From Hydractinia symbiolongicarpus (Eukaryota; Cnidaria; Hydrozoa; Anthoathecata; Hydractiniidae), in NCBI RefSeq assembly GCF_029227915.1, contig NC_079880.1, forward strand, positions 1,800,001 through 1,864,000: a stretch of 64,000 nucleotides of DNA. Reading direction: 5' to 3'. Made by a program: the position numbers and the translations under genes. The notes beneath the pieces were generated by a model. It worked only from the letters and a program-made list of their open reading frames with translations, was not told where the DNA came from and searched no databases. Below are positions 1 through 12,987 of this stretch, one piece after another; position 1 is the first letter of the stretch; every line of letters starts with the position of its first letter.

Positions 1-80
1 AATTTAAAAAATCGTTCGGGAAATGAGTTTACTCCCTGGGTAGTTTCTTTGTATACTTTTGACTATACGGGCCAAGCCAG

Positions 81-95
81 GATTTCCCGTAAATC
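81..95 (+). repeat. Micro-inverted GC block, occurrence 1
   Basis: The usual gatttacgggaaatc is replaced by gatttcccgtaaatc, and the following CGCGGG by CCCGGG. The altered stretch equals the reverse complement of the standard local sequence. The left flank in this copy is GCCAGG in place of GCCGGG, and the monomer front is E-type (GGGTAGTTTC). Confidence 0.9.
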
Positions 96-3045
96 CCGGG
101 TTTTCGTTTGCCGGCGATTAAACTTCTTTTATTCAGCGTTTCATCAAAAATGAAAACATTTTTAAAAACTACAAATCTTATGCGTTTTAGTGGTGAAAAA
201 ATAATTTAAAAAATCGTTCTGGAAATGAGTTTACTCACAGGGTACTTTCTTTGTATACATTCGACTATACGTGCCAAGCCCGGGATTTTCGGGAAATCGC
301 GGGTTTTCGTTTGCCGGCGATTAAACTGCTTTTATTCAGCGTCTCATCAAAAATGAAAACATTCTTGAAAACTACATGTCTCATGCGTTTTAGTGGTGAA
401 ATAATAATTTAAAAAATCGTTTGGGAAATGAGTTTACTTCCTGGGTACTTTCTTTGTATACTTTTGACTATACGGGCCGAGTCCAGGATTTACGGGAAAT
501 CGCAGGTTTTCGTTTGTGGGCGATTAAACTTCATTTATTCAGCGTCTCATCAAAAATGAAAACATTTTTAAAAACTACAAGTCTCATGCGTTTTAGTGGT
601 GAAAAAGTAATTTAAATAATCGTTCGGGAAATGAGTTTACTCCCTGGGTACTTTCTTTGTATACTTTTGACTATACGGGCAGAGTCCGGGATTTACGGGA
701 AATCGGGGATTTTCGTTTGCCGGCGATTAAACTTCTTTTATTCAGCGTCCCATCAAATATGAAAATATTTTTGAAAACTACAAGTCTCAAGCGTTTAGTG
801 GTCAAAAAATAATATAAAAAATCGTTCGGGAAATGAGTTTACTCCCTGGGTACTTTCTTTGTATACTTTTGACTATACGGGCCGAGTCCAGGATTTACGG
901 GAAATCGCAGGTTTTCGTTTGCCGGCGATTAAACTTCATTTATTCAGCGTCTCATCAAAAATGAAAACATTTTTAAAAACTACAAGTCTCATGCGTTTTA
1001 GTGGTGAAAAAGTAATTTAAAAAATCGTTCGGGAAATGAGTTTACTCCCTGGGTACTTTCTTTGTATTCTTTTGACTATACGGGCCAAACCCGGGATTTA
1101 CGGAAAAACGCGGGTTTTAGTTTGCCGGCGATTAAACTTCTTTTATTCAGCGTCTCATAAAAAATGAAAACATTTTTGAAAACTACAAGTCTCATGCGGT
1201 TTAGTGGTGAAAAAATAATTTAAAAAATCGTTTGGGAAATGAGTTTACTCCCTGGGTACTTTCTTTGTATACTTTTGACTATACGGGCCGAGTCCGGGAT
1301 TTACGGGAAATCGCGGATTTTCGTTTGCCGGCGATTAAACTTCTTTTACTCAGCGTCCCATCAAATACGAAAATATTTTTGAAAACTACAAGTCTCATGC
1401 GTTTAGTGGTAAAAAAATAATATAAAAAATCGTTCGGGAAATGAGTTTACTCCCTGGGTACTTTCTTTGTATACTTTTGACTATACGGGCCAAGCCCGGG
1501 ATTTAAGGGATATCGCGGGTTTTCGTTTGCCGGCGATTAAACTTCTTTTATTCAGCGTCTCATCAAAAATGAAAACATTTTTGAAAACTACAAGTCTCAT
1601 GCGTTTTAGTGGTGAAAAAGTAATTTAAAAAATCGTTCGGGAAATGAGTTTACTCCCTGGGCACTTTCTTTGTATACTTTTGACTATACGGGCCGAGTCC
1701 GGGATTTACGGGAAATCGCGGATTTTCGTTTGCCGGCGATTAAACTTCTTTTATCCAGCGTCCCATCAAATATGAAAATATTTTTGAAAACTACAAGTCT
1801 CATGCGTTTAGTGGTAAAAAAATAATAAAAAAAATCGTTCGAGAAATGAATTTACTCCCTGGGTACTTTCTTTGTTTACTTTTGACTATACGGGCCAAGC
1901 CCGGGATTTACGGGAAATCGCGGGTTTTCGTTTGCCGGCGATTAAACTTCTTTCATTCAGCGTCTCATCAAAAATAAAAACATTTTTAAAAACTACAAGT
2001 CTCATGCGTTTTAGTGGTGAAAAAGTAATTTAAATAATTGTTCGGGAAATGAGTTTACTCCCTGGGTACTTTCTTTGTATACTTTTGACTATACAGGCCG
2101 AGTCCGGGATTTACGGGAAATCAGGGATTTTCGTTTGCCGGCGATTAAACTTCTTTTATTCAGCGTCCCATCAAATATGAAAATATTTTTGAAAACTACA
2201 AGTCTCATGCGTTTAGTGGTAAAAAAATAATATAAAAAATCGTTCGGGAAATGAGTTTACTCCCTGGGTACTTTCTTTGTATACTTTTGACTATACGGGC
2301 CAAGCCCGGGATTTACGGGAAATCGCGGGTTTTCGTTTGCCGGCGATTAAACTTCTTTTATTCAGCGTCTCATCAAAAATGAAAACATTTTTGAAAACTA
2401 CAAGTCTCATGCGTTTTAGTGGTGAAAAAGTAATTTAAAAAATCGTTCGGGAAATGAGTTTACTCACTGGGTACTTTCTTTGTATACCTTTGACTATACG
2501 GGCCGAGTCCGGGATTTACGGGAAATCGCGGATTTTCGTTTGGCGGCGATTAAACTTCTTTTATCCAGCGTCCCATTAAATATGAAAATATTTTTGAAAA
2601 CTACAAGTCTCATGCGTTTAGTGGTAAAAAAATAATATAAAAAATCGTTCTGGAAATGAATTTACTCCCTGGGTACTTTCTTTGTATACTTTTGACTATA
2701 CGGGCCGAGTCCTGGATTTAGGGAAATCGCAGGTTTTCGTTTGCCGGCGATTAAACTGCTTTTATTCAGCGTCTCATCAAAAATGAAAATATTTTTGAAA
2801 ACTACAAGTCTCATGCGTTTAGTGGTAAAAAAATAATATAAAAAATCGTTCGGGAAATGAGTTTACTCCCTGGGTACTTTTTTTGTATACTTTTGACTAT
2901 ACGGGCCGAGTCCAGGATTTACAGGAAATCGCAGGTTTTCGTTTGCCGGCGATTAAACTTCATTTATTCAGCGTCTCATCAAAAATGAAAACATTTTTAA
3001 AAACTACAAGTCTCATGCGTTTTAGTGGTGAAAAAGTAATTTAAA

Positions 3046-3859
3046 AAATCGTTCGGGAAATGAGTTTACTCCCTGGGTACTTTCTTTGTATACTTTTGAC
3101 TATACGGGCCAAGCCCGGGATTTACGGAAAAAACGCGGGTTTTAGTTTGCCGGCGATTAAACTTCTTTTATTCAGCGTCTCATCAAAAATGAAAACATTT
3201 TTGAAAACTACAAGTCTCATGCGCTTTAGTGGTGAAAAAATAATTTAAAAAATTGTTCGGGAAATGAGTTTACTCCCTGGGTACTTTCTTTTTATACTTT
3301 TTACTATACGGGCCGAGTCCGGGATTTACGGGAAATCGCGGGTTTTCGTTTGCAGGCGATTAAACTTCTTTTATTCAGCGTCTCATCAAAAATGAAAACA
3401 TTTTTGAAAACTACAAGTCTCATGCGTTTTAGTGGTGAAAAAGTAATTTAAAAAATCGTTCGGGAAATGAGTTTACTCCCTGGGTACTTTCTTTGTATAC
3501 TTTTGACTATACGGGCCAAGCCCGGGATTTACGGAAAACACGCGGGTTTTAGTTTGCCGGCGATTAAACTTCTTTTATTCAGCGTCTCATCAAAAATGAA
3601 AACATTTTTGAAAACTACAAGTCTCATGCGCTTTAGTGGTGAAAAAATAATTTAAAAAATTGTTCGGGAAATGAGTTTACTCCCTGGGTACTTTCTTTGT
3701 ATACTTTTGACTATACGGGCCGAGTCCGGGATTTACGGGAAATCGCGGGTTTTCGTTTGCAGGCGATTAAACTTCTTTTATTCAGCGTCTCATCAAAAAT
3801 GAAAACATTTTTGAAAACTACAAGTCTCATGCGTTTTAGTGGTGAAAAAGTAATTTAAA
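3046..3859 (+). repeat. Dimeric HOR, two copies of 407 bp
   Basis: Two tandem copies (3046-3452 and 3453-3859) each contain a long G-type monomer and a monomer with GAGTCCGGG and TTTGCAGGCGATT that follows the anchor variant aaattgttcggg. The rare markers GCGCTTTAGTGG, attgttcggg and gcaggcg recur at exactly this spacing. A few scattered differences are present, for example GGAAAAAACG versus GGAAAACACG. Confidence 0.85.
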
Positions 3860-6494
3860 AAATCGTTCGGGAAATGAGTTTACTCCCTGGGTAGTTTCTT
3901 TGTATACTTTTGACTATACGGGCCAAGCCGGGATTTACGGGAAATCGCGGGTTTTCGTTTGCCGGCGATTAAACTTCTTTTATTCAGCGTCTCATCAAAA
4001 ATGAAAACATTTTAAAAAACTACAAGTCTTATGCGTTTTAGTGGTGAAAAAATAATTTAAAAAATCGTTCTGGAAATGAGTTTAGTCACAGGGTACTTTC
4101 TTTGTATACATTCGACTATACGTGCCAAGCCCGGGATTAACGGGAAATCGCGGGTTTTCGTTTGCCGGCGATTAAACCGCTTTTATTCAGCGTCCCATCA
4201 AAAATGAAAACATTCTTGAAAACTACAAGTCTCATGCGTTTTAGTGGTGAAATAATAATTTAAAAAATCGTTTGGGAAATGAGTTTACTCCCTGGGTACT
4301 TTCTTTGCATACTTTTGACTATACGGGCCGAGTCCAGGATTTACGGGAAATCGCAGGTTTTCGTTTGCCGGCGATTAAACTTCATTTATTCAGCGTCTCA
4401 TCAAAAATGAAAACATTTTTAAAAACTACAAGTCTCATGCGTTTTAGTGGTGAAAAAGTAATTTAATTAATCGTTCGGGAAATGAGTTTACTCCCTGGGT
4501 ACTTTCTTTGTATACTTTTGACTATACGGGCCGAGTCCGGGATTTACGGGAAATCGGGGATTTTCGTTTGCCGGCGATTAAACTTCTTTTATTCAGCGTC
4601 CCATCAAATATAAAAATATTTTTGAAAACTACAAGTCTCATGCGTTTAGTGGTAAAAAAATAATATAAAAAATCGTTCGGGAAATGAGTTTACTCCCTGG
4701 GTACTTTCTTTGTATACTTTTCACTATACGGGCCGAGTCCAGGATTTACGGGAAATCGCAGGTTTTCGTTTGCGGGCGATTAAACTTCATTTATTCAGCG
4801 TCTCATCAAAAATGAAAACATTTTTAAAAACTACAAGTCTCATGCGTTTTAGTGGTGAAAAAGTAATTTAAAAAATCGTTCGGGAAATGAGTTTACTCCC
4901 TGGGTACTTTCTTTGTATACTTTTGACTATACGGGCCAAGCCCGGGATTTACGGAAAAAACGCGGGTTTTAGTTTGCCGGTGATTAAACTTCTTTTATTC
5001 AGCGTCTCATCAAAAATGAAAACATTTTTGAAAATTACAAGTCTCATGCGGTTTAGTGGTGAAAAAATAATTTAAAAAATCGTTCGGGAAATGAGTTTAC
5101 TCCCTGGGTACTTTCTTTGTATACTTTTGACTATACGGGCCGAGTCCGGGATTTACGGGAAATCGCGGATTTTCGTTTGCCGGCGATTAAACTTCTTTTA
5201 TTCAGCGTCCCATCAAATATGAAAATATTTTTGAAAACTACAAGTCTCATGCGTTTAGTGGTAAAAAAATAATATAAAAAATCGTTCTGGAAATGAATTT
5301 ACTCCCTGGGTACTTTCTTTGTATACTTTTGACTATACCGGCCGAGTCCGGGATTTAGGGAAATCGCAGGTTTTCGTTTGCCGGCGATTAAACTTCTTTT
5401 ATTCAGCGTCCCATCAAATATGAAAATATTTTTGAAAACTACAAGTCTCATGCGTTTAGTGGTAAAAAAAATAATATAAAAAATCGTTCGGGAAATGAGT
5501 TTACTCCCTGGGTACTTTCTTTGTATACTTTTGACTATACGGGCCAAGCCCGGGATTTACGGGAAATCGCGGGTTTTCGTTTGCCGGCGATTAAACTTCT
5601 TTTATTCAGCGTCTCATCAAAAATGAAAACATTTTTGAAAACTACAAGTCTCATGCGTTTTAGTGGTGAAAAAGTAATTTAAAAAATCGTTCGGGAAATG
5701 AGTTTACTCCCTGGGTACTTTCTTTGTATACTTTTGACTATACGGGCCGAGTCCGGGATTTAGGGAAATCGCAGGTTTTCGTTTGCCGGCGATTAAACTG
5801 CTTTTATTCAGCGTCTCATCAAAAATGAAAACATTTTTGAAAACTACAAGTCTCATGCGTTTTAGTGGTGAAAAAATAATTTAAAAAATCGTTCGGGAAA
5901 TGAGTTTACTCACTGGGTACTTTCCTTGTATACTTTTAACTATACGGACCGAGTCCGGGATTTACGGGAAATCGCGGGTTTTCGTTTGCCGGCGATTAAA
6001 CTTCTTTTATTCAGCGTCTCATCAAAAATGAAAACATTTTTAAAAACTACAAGTCTCATGGGCTTTAGTGGTGAAATAATAATTTAAAAAATCGTTTGGG
6101 AAATGAGTTTACTCCCTGGGTACTTTCTTTGTATACTTTTGACTATACGGGCCGAGTCCAGGATTTACGGGAAATCGCAGGTTTTCGTTTGCCGGCGATT
6201 AAACTTCTTTTATTCAGCGTCTCGTCAAAAATGAAAACACTTTTGAAAACTACAAGTCTAATGCGTTTTAGTGGTGAAAAAGTAATTTAAAAAATCGTTC
6301 GGGAAATGAGTTTACTCCCTGGGCACTTTCTTTGTATACTTTTGACTATACGGGCCGAGTCCGGGATTTACGGGAAATCGCGGGTTTTCGTTTGCCGGCG
6401 ATTAAACTTCTTTTATTCAGCGTCTCATCAAAAATGAAAACATTTTTAAAAACTACCAGTCTTATGCGTTTTAGTGGTGAAAAAATAATTTAAA

Positions 6495-8932
6495 AAATCG
6501 TTCTGGAAATGAGTTTAGTCACAGGGTACTTTCTTTGTATACATTCGACAATACGTGCCAAGCCCGGGATTTACGGGAAATCGCGGATTTTCGTTTGCCG
6601 GCTATTAAACCGCTTTTATTCAGCGTCTCATCAAAAATGAAAACATTCTTGAAAACTACAAGTCTCATGCGTTTTAGTGGTGAAATAATAATTTAAAAAA
6701 TCGTTTGGGAAATGAGTTTACTCCCTGGGTACTTTCTTTGCATACTTTTGACTATACGGGCCGAGTCCAGGATTTACGGGAAATCGCAGGTTTTCGTTTG
6801 CCGGCGATTAAACTTTATTTATTCAGCGTCTCATCAAAAATGAAAACACTTTTAAAAACTACAAGTCTCATGCGTTTTAGTGGTGAAAAAGTAATTTAAA
6901 TAATCGTTCGGGAAATGAGTTTACTCCCTGGGTACTTTCTTTGTATACTTTTGACTATACGGGCCGAGTCCGGGATTTACGGGAAATCGGGGATTTTCGT
7001 TTGCCGGCGATTAAAACTTCTTTTATTCAGCGTCTCATCAAAAATGAAAACATTTTTAAAAACTACCATTCTTATGCGTTTTAGTGGTGAAAAAATAATT
7101 TAAAAAATCGTTCTGGAAATGAGTTTAGTCACAGGGTACTTTCTTTGTATACATTCGACAATACGTGCCAAGCCCGGGATTTACGGGAAATCGCGGGTTT
7201 TCGTTTGCCGGCTATTAAACCGCTTTTATTCAGCGTCTCATCAAAAATGAAAACATTCTTGAAAACTACAAGTCTCATGCGTTTTAGTGGTGAAATAATA
7301 ATTTAAAAAATCGTTTGGGAAATGAGTTTACTCCCTGGGTACTTTCTTTGCATACTTTTGACTATACGGGCCGAGTCCAGGATTTACGGGAAATCGCAGG
7401 TTTTCGTTTGCCGGCGATTAAACTTTATTTATTCAGCGTCTCATCAAAAATGAAAACACTTTTAAAAACTACAAGTCTCATGCGTTTTAGTGGTGAAAAA
7501 GTAATTTAAATAATCGTTCGGGAAATGAGTTTACTCCCTGGGTACTTTCTTTGTATACTTTTGACTATACGGGCCGAGTCCGGGATTTACGGGAAATCGG
7601 GGATTTTCGTTTGCCGGCGATTAAAACTTCTTTTATTCAGCGTCTCATCAAAAATGAAAACTTTTTTAAAAACTACAAGTCTTATGCGTTTTAGTGGTGA
7701 AAAAATAATTTAAAAAATCGTTCTGGAAATGAGTTTACTCCATGGGTACTTTCTTTGTATACTTTTGACTATACGGGCCGAGTCCGGGATTTAAGGAAAT
7801 CGCAGGTTTTCGTTTCCCGGCGATTAAACTGCTTTTATTCAGCGTCTCATCAAAAATGAAAACATTCTTGAAAACCACAAGTCTCATGCGTTTTAGTGGT
7901 GAAATAATAATTTAAAAAATCGTTTGGGAAATGAGTTTACTCCCTGGGTACTTTCTTTGCATACTTTTGACTATACGGGCCGAGTCCAGGATATACGGGA
8001 AATCGCAGGTTTTCGTTTGCCGGCGATTAAACTTCATTTATTCAGCGTCTCATCAAAAATGAAAACACTTTTAAAAACTACAAGTCTCATGCGTTTTAGT
8101 GGTGAAAAAGTAATTTAAATAATCGTTCGGGAAATGAGTTTACTCCCTGGGTACTTTCTTTGTATACTTTTGACTATACGGGCCGAGTCCGGGATTTACG
8201 GGAAATCGGGGATTTTCGTTTGCCGGCGATTAAAACTTCTTTTATTCAGCGTCTCATCAAAAATGAAAACTTTTTTAAAAACTACAAGTCTTATGCGTTT
8301 TAGTGGTGAAAAAATAATTTAAAAAATCGTTCTGGAAATGAGTTTACTCCATGGGTACTTTCTTTGTATACATTTGACAATACGTGCCAAGCCCGGGATT
8401 TACGGGAAATCGCGGGTTTTCGTTTGCCGGCGATTAAACCGCTTTTATTCAGCGTCTCATCAAAAATGAAAACATTCTTGAAAACTACAAGTCTCATGCG
8501 TTTTAGTGGTGAAATAATAATTTAAAAAATCGTTTGGGAAATGAGTTTACTCCCTGGGTACTTTCTTTGCATACTTTTGACTATACGGGCCGAGTCCAGG
8601 ATTTACGGGAAATCGCAGGTTTTCGTTTGCCGGCGATTAAACTTCATTTATTCAGCGTCTCATCAAAAATGAAAACACTTTTAAAAACTACAAGTCTCAT
8701 GCGTTTTAGTGGTGAAAAAGTAATTTAAATAATCGTTCGGGAAATGAGTTTACTCCCTGGGTACTTTCTTTGTATACTTTTGACTATACGGGCCGAGTCC
8801 GGGATTTACGGGAAATCGGGGATTTTCGTTTGCCGGCGATTAAAACTTCTTTTATTCAGCGTCTCATCAAAAATGAAAACACTTTTAAAAACTACAAGTC
8901 TCATGCGTTTAGTGGTGAAAAAATAATATAAA
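6495..8932 (+). repeat. Trimeric HOR, four copies of ~609 bp
   Basis: Four tandem copies start at 6495, 7105, 7715 and 8324. Each has a D-position monomer, a C-type monomer with TTTGCATAC, and a third monomer with GGGGATTTTCG plus an extra A in GATTAAAACTTC. The first two copies carry a D monomer with GACAATACGTGCC. The third copy instead has an F-like monomer with CTCCATGGG. The fourth has a chimera of the two. Homogeneity suggests recent local amplification. Confidence 0.9.
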
Positions 8933-9948
8933 AAATCGTTCGGGAAATGAGTTTACTCCCTGGGTACTTTCTTTGTATACTTTTGACTATACGGGCCGAG
9001 TCCAGGATTTACGGGAAATCGCAGGTTTTCGTTTGCCGGCGATTAAACTTCTTTTATTCAGCGTCTCGTCAAAAATGAAAACACTTTTGAAAACTACAAG
9101 TCTCATGCGTTTTAGTGGTGAAAAAGTAATTTAAAAAATCGTTCGGGAAATGAGTTTACTCCCTGGGTACTTTCTTTGTATACTTTTGACTATACGGGCC
9201 GAGTCCGGGGTTTACGGGAAATCGCGGGTTTTCGTTTGCCGGCGATTAATCTTCTTTTATCCAGCGTCCCATCAAAAATGAAAACATTTTTAAAAACTAC
9301 AAGTGTCATGCGTTTTAGTGGTGAAAAAGTAATTTAAAAAATCGTTCGGGAAATGAGTTTACTCCCTGGGTACTTTCTTTGTATACTTTTGACTATACGG
9401 GCCAAGCCCGGGATTTACGGAAAAAACGCGGGTTTTAGTTTGCCGGCGATTAAACTTCTTTTATTCAGCGTCTCATCAAAAATGAAAACATTTTTGAAAA
9501 CTACAAGTCTCATGCGTTTTAGTGGTGAAAAAGTAATTTAAAAAATCGTTCGGGAAATGAGTTTACTCCCTGGGTACTTTCTTTGTATACTTTTGACTAT
9601 ACGGGCCGAGTCCGGGATTTACGGGAAATCGCGGATTTTCGTTTGCCGGCGATTAAACCTCTTTTATTCAGCGTCTCATCAAAAATGAAAACATTTTTAA
9701 AAACTACAAGTCTCATGGGCTTTAGTGGTGAAATAATAATTTAAAAAATCGTTTGGGAAATGAGTTTACTCCCTGGGTACTTTCTTTGTATACTTTTGAC
9801 TATACGGGCCGAGTCTAGGATTTACGGGAAATCGCAGGTTTTCGTTTGCCGGCAATTAAACTTCTTTTATTCAGCGTCTCATCAAAAATGAAAACACTTT
9901 TGAAAACTACAAGTCTCATGCGTTTTAGTGGTGAAAAAGTAATTTAAA

Positions 9949-11570
9949 AAATCGTTCGGGAAATGAGTTTACTCCCTGGGTACTTTCTTTGTATACTTTT
10001 GACTATATGGGCGAAGCCCGGGATTTACGGGAAATCGCGGGTTTTCGTTTGCCGGGGATTAAACTTCATTTTATTCAGCGTCTCATCAAAAATGAAAACA
10101 TTTTTAAAAACTACAAGTCTTATGCGTTTTAGTGGTGAAAAAATAATTTAAAAAATCGTTCTGGAAATGAGTTTACTCCCTGGGTACTTTCTTTGTATAC
10201 TTTTGACTATACGGGCCGAGTCCGGGATTTAGGGAATTCGCAGGTTTTCGTTTGCCGGCGATTAAACTGCTTTTATTCAGCGTCTCATCAAAAATGAAAA
10301 CATTTTTGAAAACTACAAGTCTCATGCGTTTTAGTGGTGAAAAAATAATTTAAAAAATCGTTCGGGAAATGAGTTTACTCCCTGGGTAGTTTCTTTGTAT
10401 ACTTTTGACTATACGGACCGAGCCGGGATTTACGGAAAATCGCGGGTTTTCGTTTGCCGGCGATTAAACTTCTTTTATTCAGCGTCTCATCAAAAATGAA
10501 AACGTTTTTAAAAACTACAAGTCTTATGCGTTTTAGTGGTGAAAAAATAATTTAAAAAATCGTTCTGGAAATGAGTTTACTCACAGGGTACTTTCTTTGT
10601 ATACATTCGACTATACGTGCCAAGCCCGGGATTTACGGGAAATCGCGGGTTTTCGTTTGCCGGCGATTAAACTGCTTTTATTCAGCGTCTCATCAAAAAT
10701 GAAAACATTCTTGAAAACTACAAGTCTCATGCGTTTTAGTGGTGAAAAAGTAATTTAAAAAATCGTTCGGGAAATGAGTTTACTCCCTGGGTACTTTCTT
10801 TGTATACTTTTGACTATACGGGCGAAGCCCGGGATTTACGGGAAATCGCGGGTTTTCGTTTGCCGGGGATTAAACTTCATTTTATTCAGCGTCTCATCAA
10901 AAATGAAAACATTTTTAAAAACTACAAGTCTTATGCGTTTTAGTGGTGAAAAAATAATTTAAAAAATCGTTCTGGAAATGAGTTTACTCCCTGGGTACTT
11001 TCTTTGTATACTTTTGACTATACGGGCCGAGTCCGGGATTTAGGGAATTCGCAGGTTTTCGTTTGCCGGCGATTAAACTGCTTTTATTCAGCGTCTCATC
11101 AAAAATGAAAACATTTTTGAAAACTACAAGTCTCATGCGTTTTAGTGGTGAAAAAATAATTTAAAAAATCGTTCGGGAAATGAGTTTACTCCCTGGGTAG
11201 TTTCTTTGTATACTTTTGACTATACGGACCGAGCCGGGATTTACGGAAAATCGCGGGTTTTCGTTTGCCGGCGATTAAACTTCTTTTATTCAGCGTCTCA
11301 TCAAAAATGAAAACGTTTTTAAAAACTACAAGTCTTATGCGTTTTAGTGGTGAAAAAATAATTTAAAAAATCGTTCTGGAAATGAGTTTACTCACAGGGT
11401 ACTTTCTTTGTATACATTCGACTATACGTGCCAAGCCCGGGATTTACGGGAAATCGCGGGTTTTCGTTTGCCGGCGATTAAACTGCTTTTATTCAGCGTC
11501 TCATCAAAAATGAAAACATTCTTGAAAACTACAAGTCTCATGCGTTTTAGTGGTGAAAAAGTAATTTAAA
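9949..11570 (+). repeat. Tetrameric HOR, two copies of 811 bp
   Basis: Copies 9949-10759 and 10760-11570 have the order A-variant, F-variant, E-variant, D. The A-variant has GGGCGAAGCCCGGG and TTGCCGGGGATTAAACTTCATTTT; the F-variant has GGAATTCGCAGG (creating an EcoRI site); the E-variant has CGGACCGAGCCGGG and AAAACGTTTTT. The first copy differs by ACTATATGGGCG. The unit recurs once more near 19.06-19.88 kb through the 8-kb duplication. Confidence 0.9.
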
Positions 11571-11773
11571 AAATCGCTCGGGAAATGAGTTTACTCCCTG
11601 GGGACTTTCTTTGTATACTTTTGACTATACGGGCCAAGCCCGGGATTTACGGAAAAACGCGGGTTTTCGTTTGCCGGCGATTAAACTGCTTTTATTCAGC
11701 GTCTCATCAAAAATGAAAACATTCTTGAAAACTACAAGTCTCATGCGTTTTAGTGGTGAAAAAGTAATTTAAA
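11571..11773 (+). repeat. Chimeric extra monomer in duplication copy 1
   Basis: The front half matches the next monomer (TCGCTCGGG, CTGGGGACTTTC, GGAAAAACGCGGG). The back half matches the preceding D-type monomer (AAACTGCTTTTATTC, AAAACATTCTTG, GTGAAAAAGTAATTT). Copy 2 has only one TCGCTCGGG monomer, at about 19.88 kb. The offset between the two 8-kb copies falls from 8306 to 8103 bp here, exactly one monomer. Confidence 0.9.
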
Positions 11774-12654
11774 AAATCGCTCGGGAAATGAGTTTACTCC
11801 CTGGGGACTTTCTTTGTATACTTTTGACTATACGGGCCAAGCCCGGGATTTACGGAAAAACGCGGGTTTTCGTTTGCCGGCGATTAAACTTCTTTTATTC
11901 AGCGTCTCATCAAAAATGAAAACATTTTTAAAAACTACAAGTCTTATGCGTTTTAGTGGTGAAAAAATAATTTAAAAAATCGTTCTGGAAATGAGTTTAC
12001 TCCCTGGGTACTTTCTTTGTATTCTTTTGACTATACGGGCCGAGTCCGGGATTTAGGGAAATCGCAGGTTTTCGTTTGCCGGCGATTAAACTGCTTTTAT
12101 TCAGCGTCTCATCAAAAATGAAAACATTTTTGAAAACTACAAGTCTCATGCGTTTTAGTGGTGAAAAAATAATTTAAAAAATCGTTCGGGAAATGAGTTT
12201 ACTCCCTGGGTAGTTTCTTTGTATACTTTTGACTATACGGGCCAAGCCGGGATTTACGGGAAATCGCGGGTTTTTGTTTGCCGGCGATTAAACTTCATTT
12301 ATTCAGCGTCTCATCAAAAATGAAAACATTTTTAAAAACTACAAGTCTCATGCGTTTTAGTGGTGAAAAAGTAATTTAAATAATCGTTCGGGAAATGAGT
12401 TTACTCCCTGGGTACTTTCTTTGTATACTTTTGACTATACGGGCCGAGTCCGGGATTTACGGGAAATCGGGGATTTTTGTTTGCCGGCGATTAAACTTCT
12501 TTTATTCAGCGTCCCATCAAATATGAAAATATTTTTGAAAACTACAAGTCTCATGCGTTTAGTGGTAAAAAAATAATATAAAAAATCGTTCGGGAAATGA
12601 GTTTACTCCCTGGGTACTTTCTTTGTATACTTTTGACTATACGGGCCAAGCCGG

Positions 12655-12669
12655 GATTTCCCGTAAATC
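12655..12669 (+). repeat. Micro-inverted GC block, occurrence 2
   Basis: Same inverted core gatttcccgtaaatc followed by CCGGG, in a monomer that also has GCGTTTCATC, AAAATATACAAG and TTTTGGTGGTG. The flank here is CCGGG, the expected ancestral state for the event. The front is GGGTACTTTC rather than the E-type GGGTAGTTTC of occurrence 1, so the two monomers have since exchanged sequence. Confidence 0.9.
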
Positions 12670-12784
12670 CCGGGTTTTCGTTTGCCGGCGATTAAACTTC
12701 TTTTATTCAGCGTTTCATCAAAAATGAAAACATTTTTAAAATATACAAGTCTTATGCGTTTTGGTGGTGAAAAAATAATTTAAA

Positions 12785-12987
12785 AAATCGTTCTGGAAAT
12801 GAGTTTACTCACAGGGTACTTTCTTTGTATACATTCGACTATACGTGCCAAGCCCAGGATTTACGGGAAATCGCGGGTTTTCGTTTGCCGGCGATTAAAC
12901 TGCTTTTATTCAGCGTCTCATCAAAAATGAAAACATTCTTGAAAACTACAAGTCTCATGCGTTTTAGTGGTGAAATAATAATTTAAA
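12785..12987 (+). repeat. Representative D-type monomer (203 bp)
   Basis: Markers are the anchor TCGTTCTGG, ACTCACAGGGTAC, GTATACATTCGACTATACGTGCC, AAACTGCTTTTATTC, AAAACATTCTTGAAAAC and the ending GTGAAATAATAATTT. The change from CTTTTGAC to CATTCGAC adds a CpG, and ACGGGCC becomes ACGTGCC. The order D then C recurs through the whole window, making this pair the most stable neighbour relation in the array. Confidence 0.85.

Noticed and set aside
421-615. Recurrent 62-64 codon open frames beginning near the monomer anchor on the + strand, repeated dozens of times.
   Set aside because: They are the same satellite stretch read again and again, many using a TTG created by a CpG change in the anchor or an ATG in the GGGAAATGAG box. 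They end within each monomer, and monomer length is not a multiple of three, so no longer frame forms. No start context, domain or codon signature supports a gene.
5299-5547. 82-codon open frame on the - strand, the longest in the window.
   Set aside because: It spans about one monomer and a bit, and exists only because local single-base length changes (GATTTAGGGAAATC and an extra A near 5470) avoid stops. It is not conserved in neighbouring monomers.
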